Positions 1 to 11,367 of a stretch of 64,000 nt of DNA are shown in pieces. A model generated the notes under the pieces. The model searched no databases. It had not been told where the DNA came from and was given only the letters and a program-made list of their open reading frames with translations. The first letter of the stretch is position 1. Each line of letters starts with the position of its first letter. The position numbers and the translations under genes are program-made. The DNA is from Heracleum sosnowskyi (lineage: Eukaryota; Streptophyta; Magnoliopsida; Apiales; Apiaceae), in contig CM061238.1 in NCBI GenBank assembly GCA_030848705.1, forward strand, positions 29,914,655-29,978,654. The letters are read 5' to 3'.

Positions 1-166
1 TTTTTACATTTGTTCTGTATAAATATTTATCATATTCTTATTTTTTCTAATTAAATTTTATAAAATTAAAAATGACAAAATTAGAAAAATAAAAAAAATA
101 AAAAATAAAATATATATGATAAGCAGTACAGCACAGTACTCCCGAGATGAAAATATTGGGCAAATT

Positions 167-185
167 CCCCCCCCCCCCCCCCCCC
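167..185. repeat. Poly-C tract (19 C)
   Basis: A run of 19 C, followed by further C-rich sequence to about 205, lies in otherwise AT-rich DNA. It is a simple repeat and its length may be unreliable in an assembly. Confidence 0.85.
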
Positions 186-815
186 TAACACTTCCCCCAA
201 CCCCCGAATATATTATAATATGATATTAATATTAATTATGGTTATATTTTAATATATTATATTTTTATGATTATTTTATTAATATATTGATTATATTAAT
301 ATATTTATTAATAATTTAATTTTATATTATGTTAATATAAAATGTTGTAATTTATATTTATTTTGTTATTTTAATTATAATGAAGCAATAAGATAATTTC
401 AATAAAATGAAACTAACTGGGCGGCTAATTATCCCGCTCTTGACTCTTTAACTTTTCATTCTCAGCCCGCTCAATTATTTTCAGCACATCCCCTCAAGTC
501 TCAAGCACATACTCTCTCTAATTAAGTTACACTCTTCCTCCATCTACCTCCTCCCGTACACTCTTTCTCTATTTCAATTTAGGATTTTTGGGTATTGATT
601 TGGAGCTTCAATTTGATGTTTGGATTTGGGGTTTTCATTTAGGGTTTGAATTTGGGTTTTTTTAACAATTGACAAGGTGAACTTGTGTTTGTTGTTTATT
701 GTTTTACTTTATGTGCTGTTTTACTTGGTGAATTTTATATGTTTACAGATTTATTGATTCTTAGGGAGCTGTTGGACACTCCCTCTCTGCCTCGCACACA
801 TCTTTATGTATATCA

Positions 816-821
<6 letters not shown>

Positions 822-881
<60 letters not shown>
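822..881. repeat. (CT)n/(TA)n compound microsatellite
   Basis: CT dinucleotides run from 822 to about 864 with one interruption, then TA dinucleotides to 881. It lies inside the proposed leader intron of the SPIRAL1-like gene. Confidence 0.9.
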
Positions 882-1532
882 GTATTTATATAAAATGTCT
901 AATTTTGTTATCGATGTAGTAAGATCTGGGTAGCCCCTTTTCTTATTTCTGTTAATTTTTGCTCATGTATTTGTGTTTATATTTGTTTTAAAAAAAGCAA
1001 CCTCATATCTAGATTTTAAAAATTGTAAGATTAGTTTTTATGTAATTGGGGTTTTAAAGGCTGTAAAATACTATGCCTGATTTGCTACAATTTGACATAC
1101 GAAGAGTTGTACTTGAACGTATTAGACCAAATATGCAGGTTCTAGTTATATTAGATTGTCTTAGTGAATTTTTTTGAATGACAAACTTTAATGTTCAACA
1201 TTGTTATTCTTTGTGTTGGTTGAATCTAATGTCATTCCTATATCAGGTGAGGTCACTTTGTATATATTCATTCCCCTATCATCAGGGTCAATGAACAGAG
1301 TCTATACAATTTATATAAAGTTTTGTTTCTATATTTCCTTCAACTCTAGATGATTAAACTGTATCAATTTCCTTAGTTGGTCAAGGTTCTTAAACAAAAA
1401 AAGTGCGAGAAATGTGTTTAGTGAAATAGGTAGTTTCTTCCTTACTATCTATGTGTTGAATGTGTGGTTGATCATCATGTTTTATTGCTAACTGTTGACC
1501 ACTTTTCTTTTACTAGTTATTTTAGTCGCAAA

Positions 1533-2640
1533 ATGGGACGTGGGGTTAGTGCTGGCGGAGGCAAGAGTTTGTTAAACTACCTGTTTGGGAGTGGAGAAAA
1601 TTCAGACAGCCCTCCACCAACTCAGAACCAGGGATCGGATTCGAAGAATGTTGCTCCGCCAAAGCCTGAAGAACCTTCAAAGCCTGTTGAAACTGAGTCC
1701 AAGCCTGTTGAAACCAAGCAAGGTGCATCGACTGTTCATGACAGTAAGACTAACAATTACCTCAGGTCTGAAGGACAGAACTGTGGCAACTTTATCACGG
1801 TATGGCAACATCATGAATGTTAGTCTGTTTCATATTTTAGGATCTGTATAGACGCACACACAGTTGCATGATACTTGAACTTTATTATGACCTGAAGTTT
1901 GTACCTGACTACTTACAATTTGCAAAGTGTCCTCTCTTTGGTGTTTTCTTATTTCCGAATACAGTGTCTTGTCTTCTAACATAAATTTAAGGATGCCTAT
2001 TTCATTATGCCTTTGATATCTAATGAAGCTAAAAATCTGTTGTAGGTAAAGATCTACTAAGTATACCTTTTAAGCAAAAATATTTTCGAGGTTAACACAA
2101 TCGATGAAGTTGGTTACGTTTAGCGATTAGTATGTAGGATATAAGATAGAATGTACATGTCTTCTTGGTATAATAGGTTGTGCTTTGTTTGAATACTGGT
2201 GCTTCATAGTAGAGCAATTGAACTTTCTGTTATATTTTGGAAAGTATCATACTCAGAGCTTCAGTGAATTACCCTCTGTCAACTGAATCACATTGTTATT
2301 ACAATGTAAATATATATAAGCGCATTTTGTCTTTGGTAGTTACTAGTTGCAATTTATAATTTGCTGGATTGTTAATTTTAAATTACACATCTACTTTATT
2401 TCATGTAAACTGAGTTTCCACCAGTTTTTTGTTTTGCATTTTAGTAATTTATGGACTAGTTATTTTGTATTTTATGGTTTTAACACAACTAACTTGAGTT
2501 TTACTTGATTGTAGGATCGCCCTTCAACTAAGGTACATGCTGCTCTTGGTGGTGGTTCATCCCTTGGGTATCTCTTTGGCATATTCCCAGATGAGCTTCT
2601 GGCCATCATGCTAAGCAAAATCTTCAAAGCAAAAACATGA
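1533..2640 (+). CDS. SPIRAL1-like microtubule-associated protein, two coding exons
   Basis: Coding exons are 1533-1799 and 2515-2640, joined in phase 0 across a GT-AG intron at 1800-2514. The start is the ATG in the family N-terminus MGRGVSAGGGKS; an in-frame ATG at 1464 only adds unrelated residues. Exon 1 carries SPIRAL1 landmarks (YLFGSGE near the start, NNYLRSEGQNCGNFIT at its end); exon 2 continues DRPSTKVHAALGGGSSLGYLFG. SPIRAL1 proteins are small plant proteins that bind cortical microtubules and promote straight anisotropic growth. The family normally ends a few residues after YLFG; here about 19 further residues (from IFPDELL) follow before TGA, which looks like a replaced 3' end. 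The reading frame is otherwise open (130 residues). Because the block ends in a CACTA terminus, this could be a captured copy and not the parental gene. Confidence 0.75.
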
Positions 2641-2878
2641 GATTAACCTGATTTACATCTTACAGATTGCCTGCATAATACTATGTTAATATAGAATGTT
2701 GATTGTTGCTAATATGTGAAGATATTAATGTCATGGATTACTCTGCATCTATGTCACTCGACCTAACTAACCTAGCAATGACAGTTTCTTTAACACTTTC
2801 TTGGCTGGAAGATTTCAGATCATTTGATTGCTTTGGTGTCACATTACTTGCATGAAAGTTAACTATCAATTGCTTGCT

Positions 2879-2880
<2 letters not shown>

Positions 2881-2920
<40 letters not shown>
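2881..2920. repeat. (TA)n microsatellite
   Basis: Twenty perfect TA repeats lie between the SPIRAL1-like 3' end and the RGLG-like exons. Confidence 0.95.
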
Positions 2921-2923
<3 letters not shown>

Positions 2924-2946
2924 TAACTGTCTTCAACATATGATAG

Positions 2947-3389
2947 GTGACAAGAAGTGTCGATACTGAACGTGGCCAGCTAAGCCCTCAGGAGAGAAAA
3001 ACTGTCGAGGCAATTGTGAAAGCTAGGTGATTTTAGTGGTCTGACTTTTTCTTGATGTTGATTCTAATGCTGAATTACTTAAAAAGTGCTTCTTCTCTTT
3101 TTTTTTTTTTGCTATTACAGTGAATATCCCTTATCAATCATATTAGTTGGTGTTGGAGATGGACCGTGGGACATGATGAAGGAATTTGATGACAATATAC
3201 CTGCCCGAGCCTTTGACAATTTCCAGGCAAGTTTTAGCAGGTCTAGGATCCTCGTAGCTTTTATTCAAGTGCTTGCATATATATTGCTTTACTGATCAAT
3301 TTTTTTCTTTTCAGTTTGTAAATTTCACAGAAATAATGTCAAAGAATCTAAACCGGTCCAGGAAAGAGGCCGAGTTTGCGCTTGCAGCC

Positions 3390-3421
<32 letters not shown>

Positions 3422-3440
3422 ACTAGAGCTTAATATTCTT
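2947..3440 (+). pseudogene. Truncated RGLG-type E3 ligase (copine/vWA domain exons only)
   Basis: Three exon-like blocks keep splice phase: 2947-3026 (VTRSVDTERGQLSPQ...), 3121-3226 (EYPLSIILVGVGDGPWDMM...) and 3315 to about 3440 (FVNFTEIMSKNLNRSRK...). Together they match the C-terminal half of the copine/vWA domain of plant RGLG ubiquitin ligases, which act at the plasma membrane in hormone and stress signalling. The N-terminal vWA exons and the C-terminal RING finger are absent, so no ligase can be made. The second donor is CAG|GCAAGT, a GC-AG intron. After ELNILK the reading becomes unrelated. Whether these exons are spliced to the upstream SPIRAL1-like exons cannot be told from sequence. 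Confidence 0.8.
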
Positions 3441-3656
3441 AAGTACTACTTGGTTTTCTTCTCCAGAAGTATCAGTATTTCCGTTATCCGGTGCTGTTTC
3501 ATCCATGAAAGTAGAAGTAAAATACAGAGGCATCAAGAAAAATACATATCCAAATAATCTTTTTGGATAATTTTTGAAATCTACCAAGAAAAGAGTACAT
3601 CAAGATTGCAATATCCTCTTATCTAATCATTGCCTCTTATTTTTGGATTTTTTCAG

Positions 3657-3818
3657 TTGTGCAGAAGGTTTGATGAACCAACATGGGCCACCTTCGACAT
3701 AGCTTCTCATGTTACATGGTTGTTAAAAAACTTGAAGCTAATCTCAAGAGGCTCTTTTGCTACCGTATCAAGTGATCAAGACAACAGTGACTCAAGGCAG
3801 CGCTACTTAGCAATTTAA
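3657..3818 (+). pseudogene. Unassigned exon-like block
   Basis: A polypyrimidine stretch ending TTTTTTCAG at 3656 precedes an open stretch (LCRRFDEPTWATFDIASHV...) that ends at TAA 3816-3818. I do not recognise the family. It may be the 3' exon of the RGLG-like block or a third captured fragment. No other domain is visible and there is no start codon of its own in good context. Confidence 0.3.
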
Positions 3819-4504
3819 TTATGTAATTGGCACTAGTATTTAAACTTGGTTGTTTGTTACTTTTGAAGTTAGGCTTTGTCGCATGTCCATGATTTTAGTA
3901 CTTTGTAAGTATTTGTTGAAGTATTAGTTGATCGTATGTGCTTGGTGTTGGCACTTTGGATCTTTAGGTATTTATGTACAAAATTTGTATTGCAGAAATT
4001 TTAAATAAAGTGTTGTATTTTTCCCTTTTTAGTGTTGCATTATTGAATATAATGGTGTTCCATCAATAAATTTAGTGTTGCCTTAAATATAATTTTAGTG
4101 TTTAACAATATATTACAAAGCGTTGCATTACAGCATGTGGGTCCCGCAACTGACATGGCATGTGGATCCCTTTGCTGATGTGGCATGTCAATGGGCTCCT
4201 TGTTGACGTGGCATGCTAGTGGGCCCCACTTTGGTGACCTGGAAGCCAGGCTTCGGTTCATGTGTATGGCAACGGTAATTGATGTTGCATTTATATGCTA
4301 GTAGTGTTGCATTATGGTTGTAATGCAATGCTTTCTTGGTGTTGCAGTAGATGGCAAAAAGCGTTGCATTACATATCAAAGGCCACGCCCGCGGATGCAA
4401 CGCCCGTTTCGTGTTGCATTTTTGAAAATTAAGCTGAATGCAACGCTTTTTTGATCTACAGCCACATTAAAAAAGCATTGCATATAAGCATTTATGGCGT
4501 AGTG
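3819..4504 (+). mobile_element. Right end of a CACTA-type transposon (subterminal repeats plus terminus)
   Basis: From about 4030 a motif around GTGTTGCATT / GCAACGC recurs in both orientations (near 4032, 4118, 4302, 4338, 4359, 4411, 4430, 4474), the pattern of CACTA subterminal repeats. The block ends in ...ATGGCGTAGTG at 4504; read inward this is CACTACGCCATAAATGC, a CACTA terminal inverted repeat. The next base begins SV1 LTR sequence interrupted internally, and GTA (4505-4507) could be the 3-bp target duplication. No matching left terminus or missing LTR part is visible upstream, so the left end is inferred to lie before base 1. No transposase was seen. Confidence 0.65.
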
Positions 4505-5457
4505 GTATGAACATACTGTCACAGCCAGAGTATGTCTATGTCACCGTTTTTGTTTGCTGCAAATAAGATTCTAGTACATCTTGGTAGAAGTTTATTTATT
4601 TGTTCAAGCCTCAAGAAGTGCTCAAGATGAACATCAAGAATAAATATTACTGTCATAGCGTTGACAGTAAGGTTACTTGAAGACAGCATGTTGCAAGTCA
4701 CGACAGTACATTCACTCTGACAACAACATTGGTGGAAGCCCTCAGACATCAACTTTACATTAGCCTGACAGCAAGCTTGGAAATCCTGACAACACCTTCT
4801 GCAGGGATTTCTTACTGTCACCAAAAGCGCATTCATGTGACAGCAAGCTCAGCCATCAGGATACTGTCATGAAGGGATAACATTTGTATTGGGGAACAAC
4901 CCAGTCAAACTTGTGACAGTTTGGATGTTCAAGAAACAGGCATGTTACAGTATCCCAACACTGTAACAGGTCTGCAAGACTACGACCGAAGCTTGAGAGA
5001 TCACATGACAAAGCTCACCAATTCCAGAGTATGACAAATCTACATCTACTGAATTGTGTTAGCTTAAAATAGAATGTTTCTAGGTTGCTTTTCTATGTTC
5101 TAATAAGTTGTTTGTATAGCAATTTGTAAGAAGCTGCCACATGAAAATGACAGCAGCTTCACAAGACCCGTGTTGATAGTGATAGGTTTAGTTTACTTAG
5201 TCTATCGCTCAATCCATTCTCTGTAATCACTCGAGAAACTGAAGCTCAAGAAAACAAACATTTTCTTGAGGTTGTAGCAACCCATTGCAAAATAAATAAA
5301 AACATTTATTTTGTGAGAATTACTCGTGTGTCTACTTGTGTTTGCATTAGATAAACTGATAATCCTAAATCTTAGTTTTTGTTGTTGGAACATAGATTGA
5401 GATTTATCAGTATTGCATTCAACCCCCCCCCCCTTCTGCAATAGTCAAGGACCAACA
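4505..5457 (+). repeat. SV1 5' LTR (5'-truncated)
   Basis: It aligns to 28785-29760 of the 3' LTR, starting at GTATGA. The outer part (TGTTAGGATT...) is missing where the CACTA terminus begins. It carries about nine exact CTGTCA/TGACAG hexamers and ends CCAACA immediately before the PBS. It lacks 26 bases present in the 3' LTR at 29406-29431, flanked by a GCAATTT repeat. A 105-codon minus-strand ORF here recurs in the other LTR and is not a gene. Confidence 0.92.
5411..5443 (+). other. U5 hairpin of SV1 5' LTR
   Basis: TATTGCA (5411-5417) pairs with TGCAATA (5437-5443) around a C-rich loop (TTCAACCC...). It lies 16 bases before the PBS. The same structure recurs with compensatory changes in SV2 and SV3. 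Confidence 0.6.
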
Positions 5458-5459
5458 AC

Positions 5460-5471
5460 TGGTATCAGAGC
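5460..5471 (+). other. SV1 primer-binding site (tRNA-Met type)
   Basis: TGGTATCAGAGC begins two bases after the LTR terminus CCAACA. It is the standard plant Copia site complementary to the 3' end of initiator tRNA-Met, priming minus-strand synthesis. Confidence 0.9.
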
Positions 5472-5499
5472 AGACAGATTGTTCTACAAATCTGAGATC

Positions 5500-8103
5500 A
5501 TGACAAGTATGCAGAAGTCAAGTAGCAGAAAGATTCCAGCTTTTGATAAGGAGAACTACAATGTATGGAAAAGAAAAATCATGTTGTTCATCAAAGCTGC
5601 AAATCCATTATACTTGGGTATCCTCCATAATGGTCCCTTCGTACCACGAAAGGAAATCAAAGCCTCAACTGTGGATGGTGTTCTTGTTCCAACCTACTGG
5701 GTCAACAAATTACCTTCAGAGTTTCTGGAGCCATAAAAAGAGAAGGTAGCCTTGGATGATTACTTGCAACTCATCCTACTAGATGCTCTCACTTTGGACA
5801 AACCCATGTATGGGAACGTCATTGGGTGCTCATCAGCCAAGGATATGTGGAACAAGATCGAGCTGCTATGTGAAGGAAGTGAAGAAGTGAAAGACAATCA
5901 GAGACAAATTCTTATCTCACAGTATGAAGCCTTCATGGCAAAGTCAGGAGAAGACCTAACAATAATGTTTGAGAGGTTTAGCAAACTGATGACTGAGCTA
6001 CAGATTCATGGCAAGTACTATGATAGGAAGGAGCTAAATGTCAAGTTCTTACTCACACTTCCTGAGCATCTTGAGCACAAAGTAACTGCCATAAGAGAAG
6101 GAAGAAATCTAAACAATATCTCCCCTGAAACTTTATATGGTGTGCTTAAATCATATGAGCTAGAGTTTTTCCAGAAAAGAGCTATTCTAGCTGGATCCAG
6201 AGGAAAGATGACTAATATGTCAAGTGCTCTCGTGGTTCATGTGCCAAGAATCACTCAACCTAGTGAAGAAACTCAAATCACACAACCTGCTCCAATACCT
6301 ACTCTTAAGATTGAAGAGGTTGTGGATGATGAGGAGAAAGTTGTACTGCAGATAACTGATGTTGAAGATGAAGATTTCTACTCCCTAGAAGAAAAGGAGA
6401 AGATGGATAATCCAACTATGGCTTACATGGCTAAGAAATTCAAGAACATAAGATTCAAGAGAAACAAGCCATTTAAGCCTCAAGGTCAAACATCAAGATT
6501 CAGCAGAGGGAATTCTTCCAAGGTTGAAGGTGGTGCCACAAGAGGTGGTTACAAAACAGGGATGGTGGATAGATCCAAGTTCAGGTGTTACAACTGCAAT
6601 GAGCTTGGTCACTTTGCCACCAAGTGTAGAAGACCAAAGCAAAATCAGAGGATGGATAAAGGGTCAAGTGGACATTTCAAGAAAGGACAGGGAAAGGCCT
6701 ATGTGGCTAAAAGAAACTGCTGGGATGATTCTGATGATGAAGAGGAAGAGGAATATGTGAATCTAGCCCTCATGGCTAAGTCTGATGAGGCCACCTCTAA
6801 CTCTCCAAGTCAGGTACCCTCACTTGTCTTACTTGATATGTCTAAAGATGAATACAAACAAACTGTTGAGGAATTGAGTGCAGAAATGTTCAATGTTCAC
6901 ACTAGTCTAACTGCAGCTAATGAAGAAATTGCTAGGTTAACTAAATTGAATGAAACACTCATTTCTGAAAATGATTTGCTTTTGTTGAAGACCAGTCGTT
7001 TAGAATCTTTAACACAGGAGAATGCCAAACTTAAAAATGAATTAGTCTATGCTAAAGAAATTGAGGAGTTTCTAAGGAAAGAAATTAGTGAAAATGAATT
7101 CAAGATTAAAGCCTACAGAAACTTATCCAAACAACTTCAGGATTATCATGAGAAACACACAGAGGATCAGAAAGTAGGGATATGTTTTGAGTATGGTAAA
7201 AGACCTGGTAAGGAAGTTGTTAGTCAGGATTGTTCAACTGATGCTTATGTCAAACCTCATGTCCTCAAGAAGATCAACAAACCTATTTTTAAACCTTCTG
7301 AACTTGAGTTTGATGAGGAAGCCATGCTCATCAAGCAACAACTGGATGATGAGGATGAAGGTATTGACAGTACAACAGTTGATGGAAAAGATGCTGTCAC
7401 AATCCCCAAGACAGTAACTTCCCCAAACAATTTGACAGAATGTTCTAAAGATGCTGTCAATAGTGGCAAGACAATAGCTTCCAAAGGTACTGTCAAGAGA
7501 GTCTCAAAGACAGTGACTTCCAAACCTACTGTCTTGACAGAAGGTATGAAAGGTACTGTCAAGAAAGGCTTGACAGCAACTTCAGAACATCCTGTTGACA
7601 CAATCACCTACAAGTCTAGAAACGGGAATGGTAAGTTAGGAAATGGCAATGCTAATGCTCCTAGAAAACTATGCAATAATTGTGGATCTTCATATCATTT
7701 AACTCATGTTTGTAAGAAACCAAAGGAGGTCAAGAACAATGTGACCATGATAGATGGTAACTTACACAGAACCCCCATTATGCATAGATCTATGGTAGTC
7801 TGCAATAATGTTGACTGTATGCCTTGTAAAGTAACTGCCATGAGTACTTGTTTCAACTTGCCTATTTCATCTACTGAACCATGTCTCTATATGCAAACTG
7901 TTGAGACTTCTGAGCCTACTGGAAACAGTAAGAAGGCTTCATCCACTAAGAAGAAGACTAGGTCTAATTCTAAAGATAAGTGGGTGAAGAAAGGAGTCCA
8001 ACAGAAGATTCCTGATGTAATGATTAAAGTTGAAAATTTTGATTATGCTTGTGATACTGAAGTAACTGGACCCAACAAGGATTGGGTACCATATGCCTCT
8101 TAA
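5500..8103 (+). pseudogene. SV1 gag (one nonsense codon)
   Basis: The Copia-type gag starts at ATG 5500 and stays in one frame to TAA 8101-8103, broken by TAA at 5734-5736. After a helical capsid-type region (aa ~1-230) come a CCHC zinc knuckle (CYNCNELGHFATKC, near 6585), a long Glu/Lys/Asn-rich coiled-coil-like region (~6840-7160) and a second knuckle-like CNNCGSSYHLTHVC (near 7672). The large size and second knuckle fit the Sirevirus lineage. Positions 7365-7576 hold eight exact CTGTCA/TGACAG hexamers read as differing residues. Gag would form the virus-like particle and bind genomic RNA; this copy cannot without readthrough of 5734. Confidence 0.9.
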
Positions 8104-8121
8104 ATACAATTTATTTTGTAG
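8086..8121 (+). other. SV1 gag/pol linker, 36 nt, GT...AG bounded
   Basis: It follows the gag TGG codon (8083-8085) and ends ...TTTTGTAG before GGT at 8122. It contains the gag stop TAA and a second in-frame TAG. Gag and pol are in the same frame across it, so its removal would leave an open gag-pol frame. It is shorter than ordinary plant introns. Confidence 0.5.
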
Positions 8122-11100
8122 GGTAAGAATAAAGAGCAGGTCATATGGATCATTGACAGTGGCTGCTCTAGACACATGATTGGTGATAAAGCCCTGCTAT
8201 CACAATTTGTAGAGAAAGCTGGCCCAATCATAACCTTTGGAGACAACAACAAGGGTTACACAGTGGGATATGGCTATTTGGAAATTGGAAATGTTGTCAT
8301 TAATGATATTGCACTTGTTAATGGATTGAAGCACAACCTGCTCAGTGTCAACCAATTCAGTGACAGGGGATTCAAGGTTGACTTTGACATGATGGTGTGC
8401 AACATCTATCACAAGAAAGATGGAAGCCTCTCTCTGAAAGGGGTAAGAAAAGGAAACTTGTTTGTTGTTGACCTAAGCTCAACAAAGAAGGACAAGATTT
8501 ACTGTTTTTACAGTAAAGCTACTGTTGGTGACAGTATGCTTTGGCACAGGAAACTCTCACACCTCAACTTCAGGACAATGAATATTCTGATGAAGAAGGA
8601 ACTAGTGAGAGGACTACCTCAACAAGAATTCTGTCAAGAAGGACTGTGTGAGGACTGTCAAATGGAAAAATTGAAGAAAGTTGTGCACAGGTCAAAGCAA
8701 ATCAACACCAACACTGAACCACTCAAACTAATCCACATGGATCTCTTTGGACCAGTCAATGTTCCATCAATAGCCAAGAAGAGATATGCATTAGTTATGA
8801 TGGATGATTATTCTAGGTATACTTGGGTGAGGTATCTAGAATCAAAAGATGAAGCTGCTCAAGTCATCATTGATCACTTAAGAGTTCTTGAAAGAGCTCC
8901 AAATGCCAAAGTTCAAATATTGAGAAGTGACAATGGGACTGAGTTCAGAAATGCCACTCTTGGTAATTTCTGTAAAGATGAAGAAATTGTCCAACAATTT
9001 TCTGTTGCAAGGACTCCTCAGCAGAATGGAGTTGTAGAAAGGAAGAACAGGACTCTCATTGAAGCTGCCAGAACTATGCTACATGATGCAAAGTTACCTA
9101 CATACTTCTAGGCAGAAGCTATCAACACAGCCTGCTACACAAAAAACAGAACCTTGATAAACAAGACTCATAGGAACACTCCTTACTATCTGCTCAATGG
9201 AAAGAAACCTACTGTCAAGTACTTTCATGTGTTTGGAAGAAAATGTTTCATGATGAAAGATAACCATGAAAAGAAAGGGAAGTTTGACACCAAAGCTTAT
9301 GAAGGTATTTTCGTGGGATATGCATTAGAAAGGACTGCCTACAGAGTCTATCTCTTGGAACACAGAGTCATAGATGAAAGTGTGAATGTCACATTTGGTG
9401 AAACCAAGTTTCCTGGACTGCATGAAGAAGGTCAAATGCAGACTCTTAGATTTGAGAATCAAGGATACTTGGAAGAAGAAGAAGAAATTGTTGATGAAGA
9501 ACCTACCTTTACTCAAACTGTAGAAATTGAAAAAGATGCTGTCTTTGAAAGTGATATAAATCAAACTCAAGCTCAGTCACAGACTATTTCAGGAAATACT
9601 CAAAATGATGGTGACTCTGGAGATATTGAAGAAAATGGTGGAGACAATTGCCCTGGTGAAGACTCAGTCCCTCTAACTGAGGCTACTGTTTCAGAACAAA
9701 CAAGAAGCTTGCCCAGAACTACAAGGTGGAACAAGGATCACACAAATGACCTAATTATTGGAGATCCTTTTTCTGGGGTAAGAACCAGGAACAATGTTTC
9801 TGCAGACAGTATGTTTTCCTGTTTCCTATCTCAAGTGGAGCCTAAAGCAATTGATGAAGCATTGTTGGATTCTAATTGGGTGATTGCTATGCAAGAGGAA
9901 CTCAACCAGTTTGAAAGAAACAATGTATGGAAGTTGGTTCCAAGACCAAAGGGAAAGTCAGTTAGTGAGACAAAGTGGGTTTTCAGAAACAAAATGGATG
10001 AAAATGGAAATGTGACTAGAAATAAGGCAAGGCTAGTAGCTAAAGGTTACTGTCAACAGGAAGGAATAAACTATGATGAGACATTTGCACATGTTGCCAG
10101 ACTTGAAGCTATCAGGATTTTTCTAGCCTTTGCTGCACACTATAACTTCAAGGTGTTCCAAATGGATGTCAAAAGTGCTTTTCTAAATGGAGAGTTGGAG
10201 GAAGAAGTGTATGTTGAACAGCCACCTGGTTTTGAAGATACTGAAATGTATGATTTTGTGTACAAGCTGTTCAAGGCACTTTATGTATTGAAACAAGCTC
10301 CAAGAGCATGGTATGATACTCTCTCTGCCTTTCTATTGGAAAACCAGTTTACAAGAGGTGTAGTAGATAAGACTCTATTCTACAAACATCATGGAAAAGA
10401 CATCATTCTGGTTCAAATCTATGTTGATGATATCATCTTTGGTTCATCAAATGAGAAGCTGTGTGAGAAGTTTTCATCTCTAATGATAAACAAGTATGAG
10501 ATGAGTATGATGGGAGAGCTGTCATTCTTCCTTGGGTTACAAGTTCTTCAAAAGGATGATGGAATCTTAATTTGTCAAGCTAAGTATGTCAAGGAACTTC
10601 TCAAGAAGTTTAACCTATAAGATTCATCACCTGCCAAGACCCCCATCTCTACTTCAACAAGTTTGGATCTAGACTCCAAAGGGAAGAAAGTGGACTCTAT
10701 TGCATACAGGGGCATGGTTGGATCACTTCTCTATTTAAATGCTAGCAGACCTGACATAATGTTTGCTACATGTCTCTGTGCAAGGTTTCAGGCTGATCCA
10801 AAAGAGTCACACCTAGTAGCCATCAAGAGAATTTTTAGATATCTAAAGGGCACTCCTAATCTAGGCCTTTGGTATCCTAAAAATACTGGATTTGAGCTAG
10901 TGGGGTATTCTGATTCAGACTATGCTGGGTGCAGAATTGACAGAAAGAGTACTACAGGAAGCTGTCAATTTCTTGGTGGAAGATTGGTATCCTGGTTCAG
11001 TAAAAAGCAACACTCAGTTTCTACTTCAACAGCAAAAGCTGAATATATTGCAGCTGGAAGTTGCTGTGCACAAATCTTGTGGATGAAGAATCAACTATTG

Positions 11101-11367
11101 GATTATGGCTTAGTGTTAAATAATATTCCTATCTACCGTGACAACACTAGTGCCATAGTCATCTCAGACAATCCTGTTCAACACTCTAGGACAAAGCACA
11201 TTGATATCAGACATCATTTCATAAGAGAGCATGTTGAAAGAGGAACTGTGAAGTTGATCTATGTGCCCACAGAAAAGCAACTTGCAGACATTTTTACAAA
11301 ACCACTGGATGAAGCAACCTTTAACAGGTTGGTAAGTGAATTAGGAATGCTGAATCTGGTATGTTAA
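8122..11367 (+). pseudogene. SV1 pol (protease-integrase-RT-RNase H), two nonsense codons
   Basis: A single frame is broken by TAG 9109-9111 (a Trp in sister elements) and TAA 10618-10620. Order: aspartic protease with DSGCSRHM (~8155); integrase with its HHCC zinc site (HRKLSHLN...CEDCQ) and DDE core (MDLFGPVN, SDNGTEF, QQNGVVERKNR); a linker; reverse transcriptase with FQMDVKSAFLNGELEEEVYVEQ and YVDD near 10425; RNase H (AKAEYIAAGS, NTSAI, SRTKHIDIRHHF) ending at TAA 11365-11367. It is full length for a Copia pol, so the damage is point mutation and not deletion. No downstream readthrough context of the SIRE1 type follows the stop. Confidence 0.93.

Larger units (their letters stand above)
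1..1532 (+). promoter_or_regulatory. 5' flank and probable leader of the SPIRAL1-like gene
   Basis: No ORF here looks real. The first 400 bases are very AT-rich with a C tract. From about 480 the composition turns CT-rich, as in plant core promoters and 5' UTRs. A possible 5' UTR intron runs from a GT donor at 677 (AAG|GTGAAC) to a TTTTAG acceptor ending at 1525, eight bases before the ATG at 1533. This is inference; no transcript evidence is available. The 82-codon frame over the CT/TA microsatellite (685-933) is low complexity. Confidence 0.4.

Noticed and set aside
685..933. 82-codon ORF upstream of the SPIRAL1-like gene
   Set aside because: It runs through the CT/TA microsatellite and would encode only Leu/Ser and Tyr/Ile repeats.
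3831..3836. CACTAG near 3831 as the left end of the CACTA element
   Set aside because: Only the first five bases agree with the right terminus (CACTACGCC); the preceding bases do not match GTA and no SV1 LTR sequence lies to its left.
4519..4836. Minus-strand 105-codon Cys-rich ORF, repeated at 28799-29116
   Set aside because: It is the two LTR copies of SV1 read in antisense; no start context, domain or conservation beyond LTR identity.
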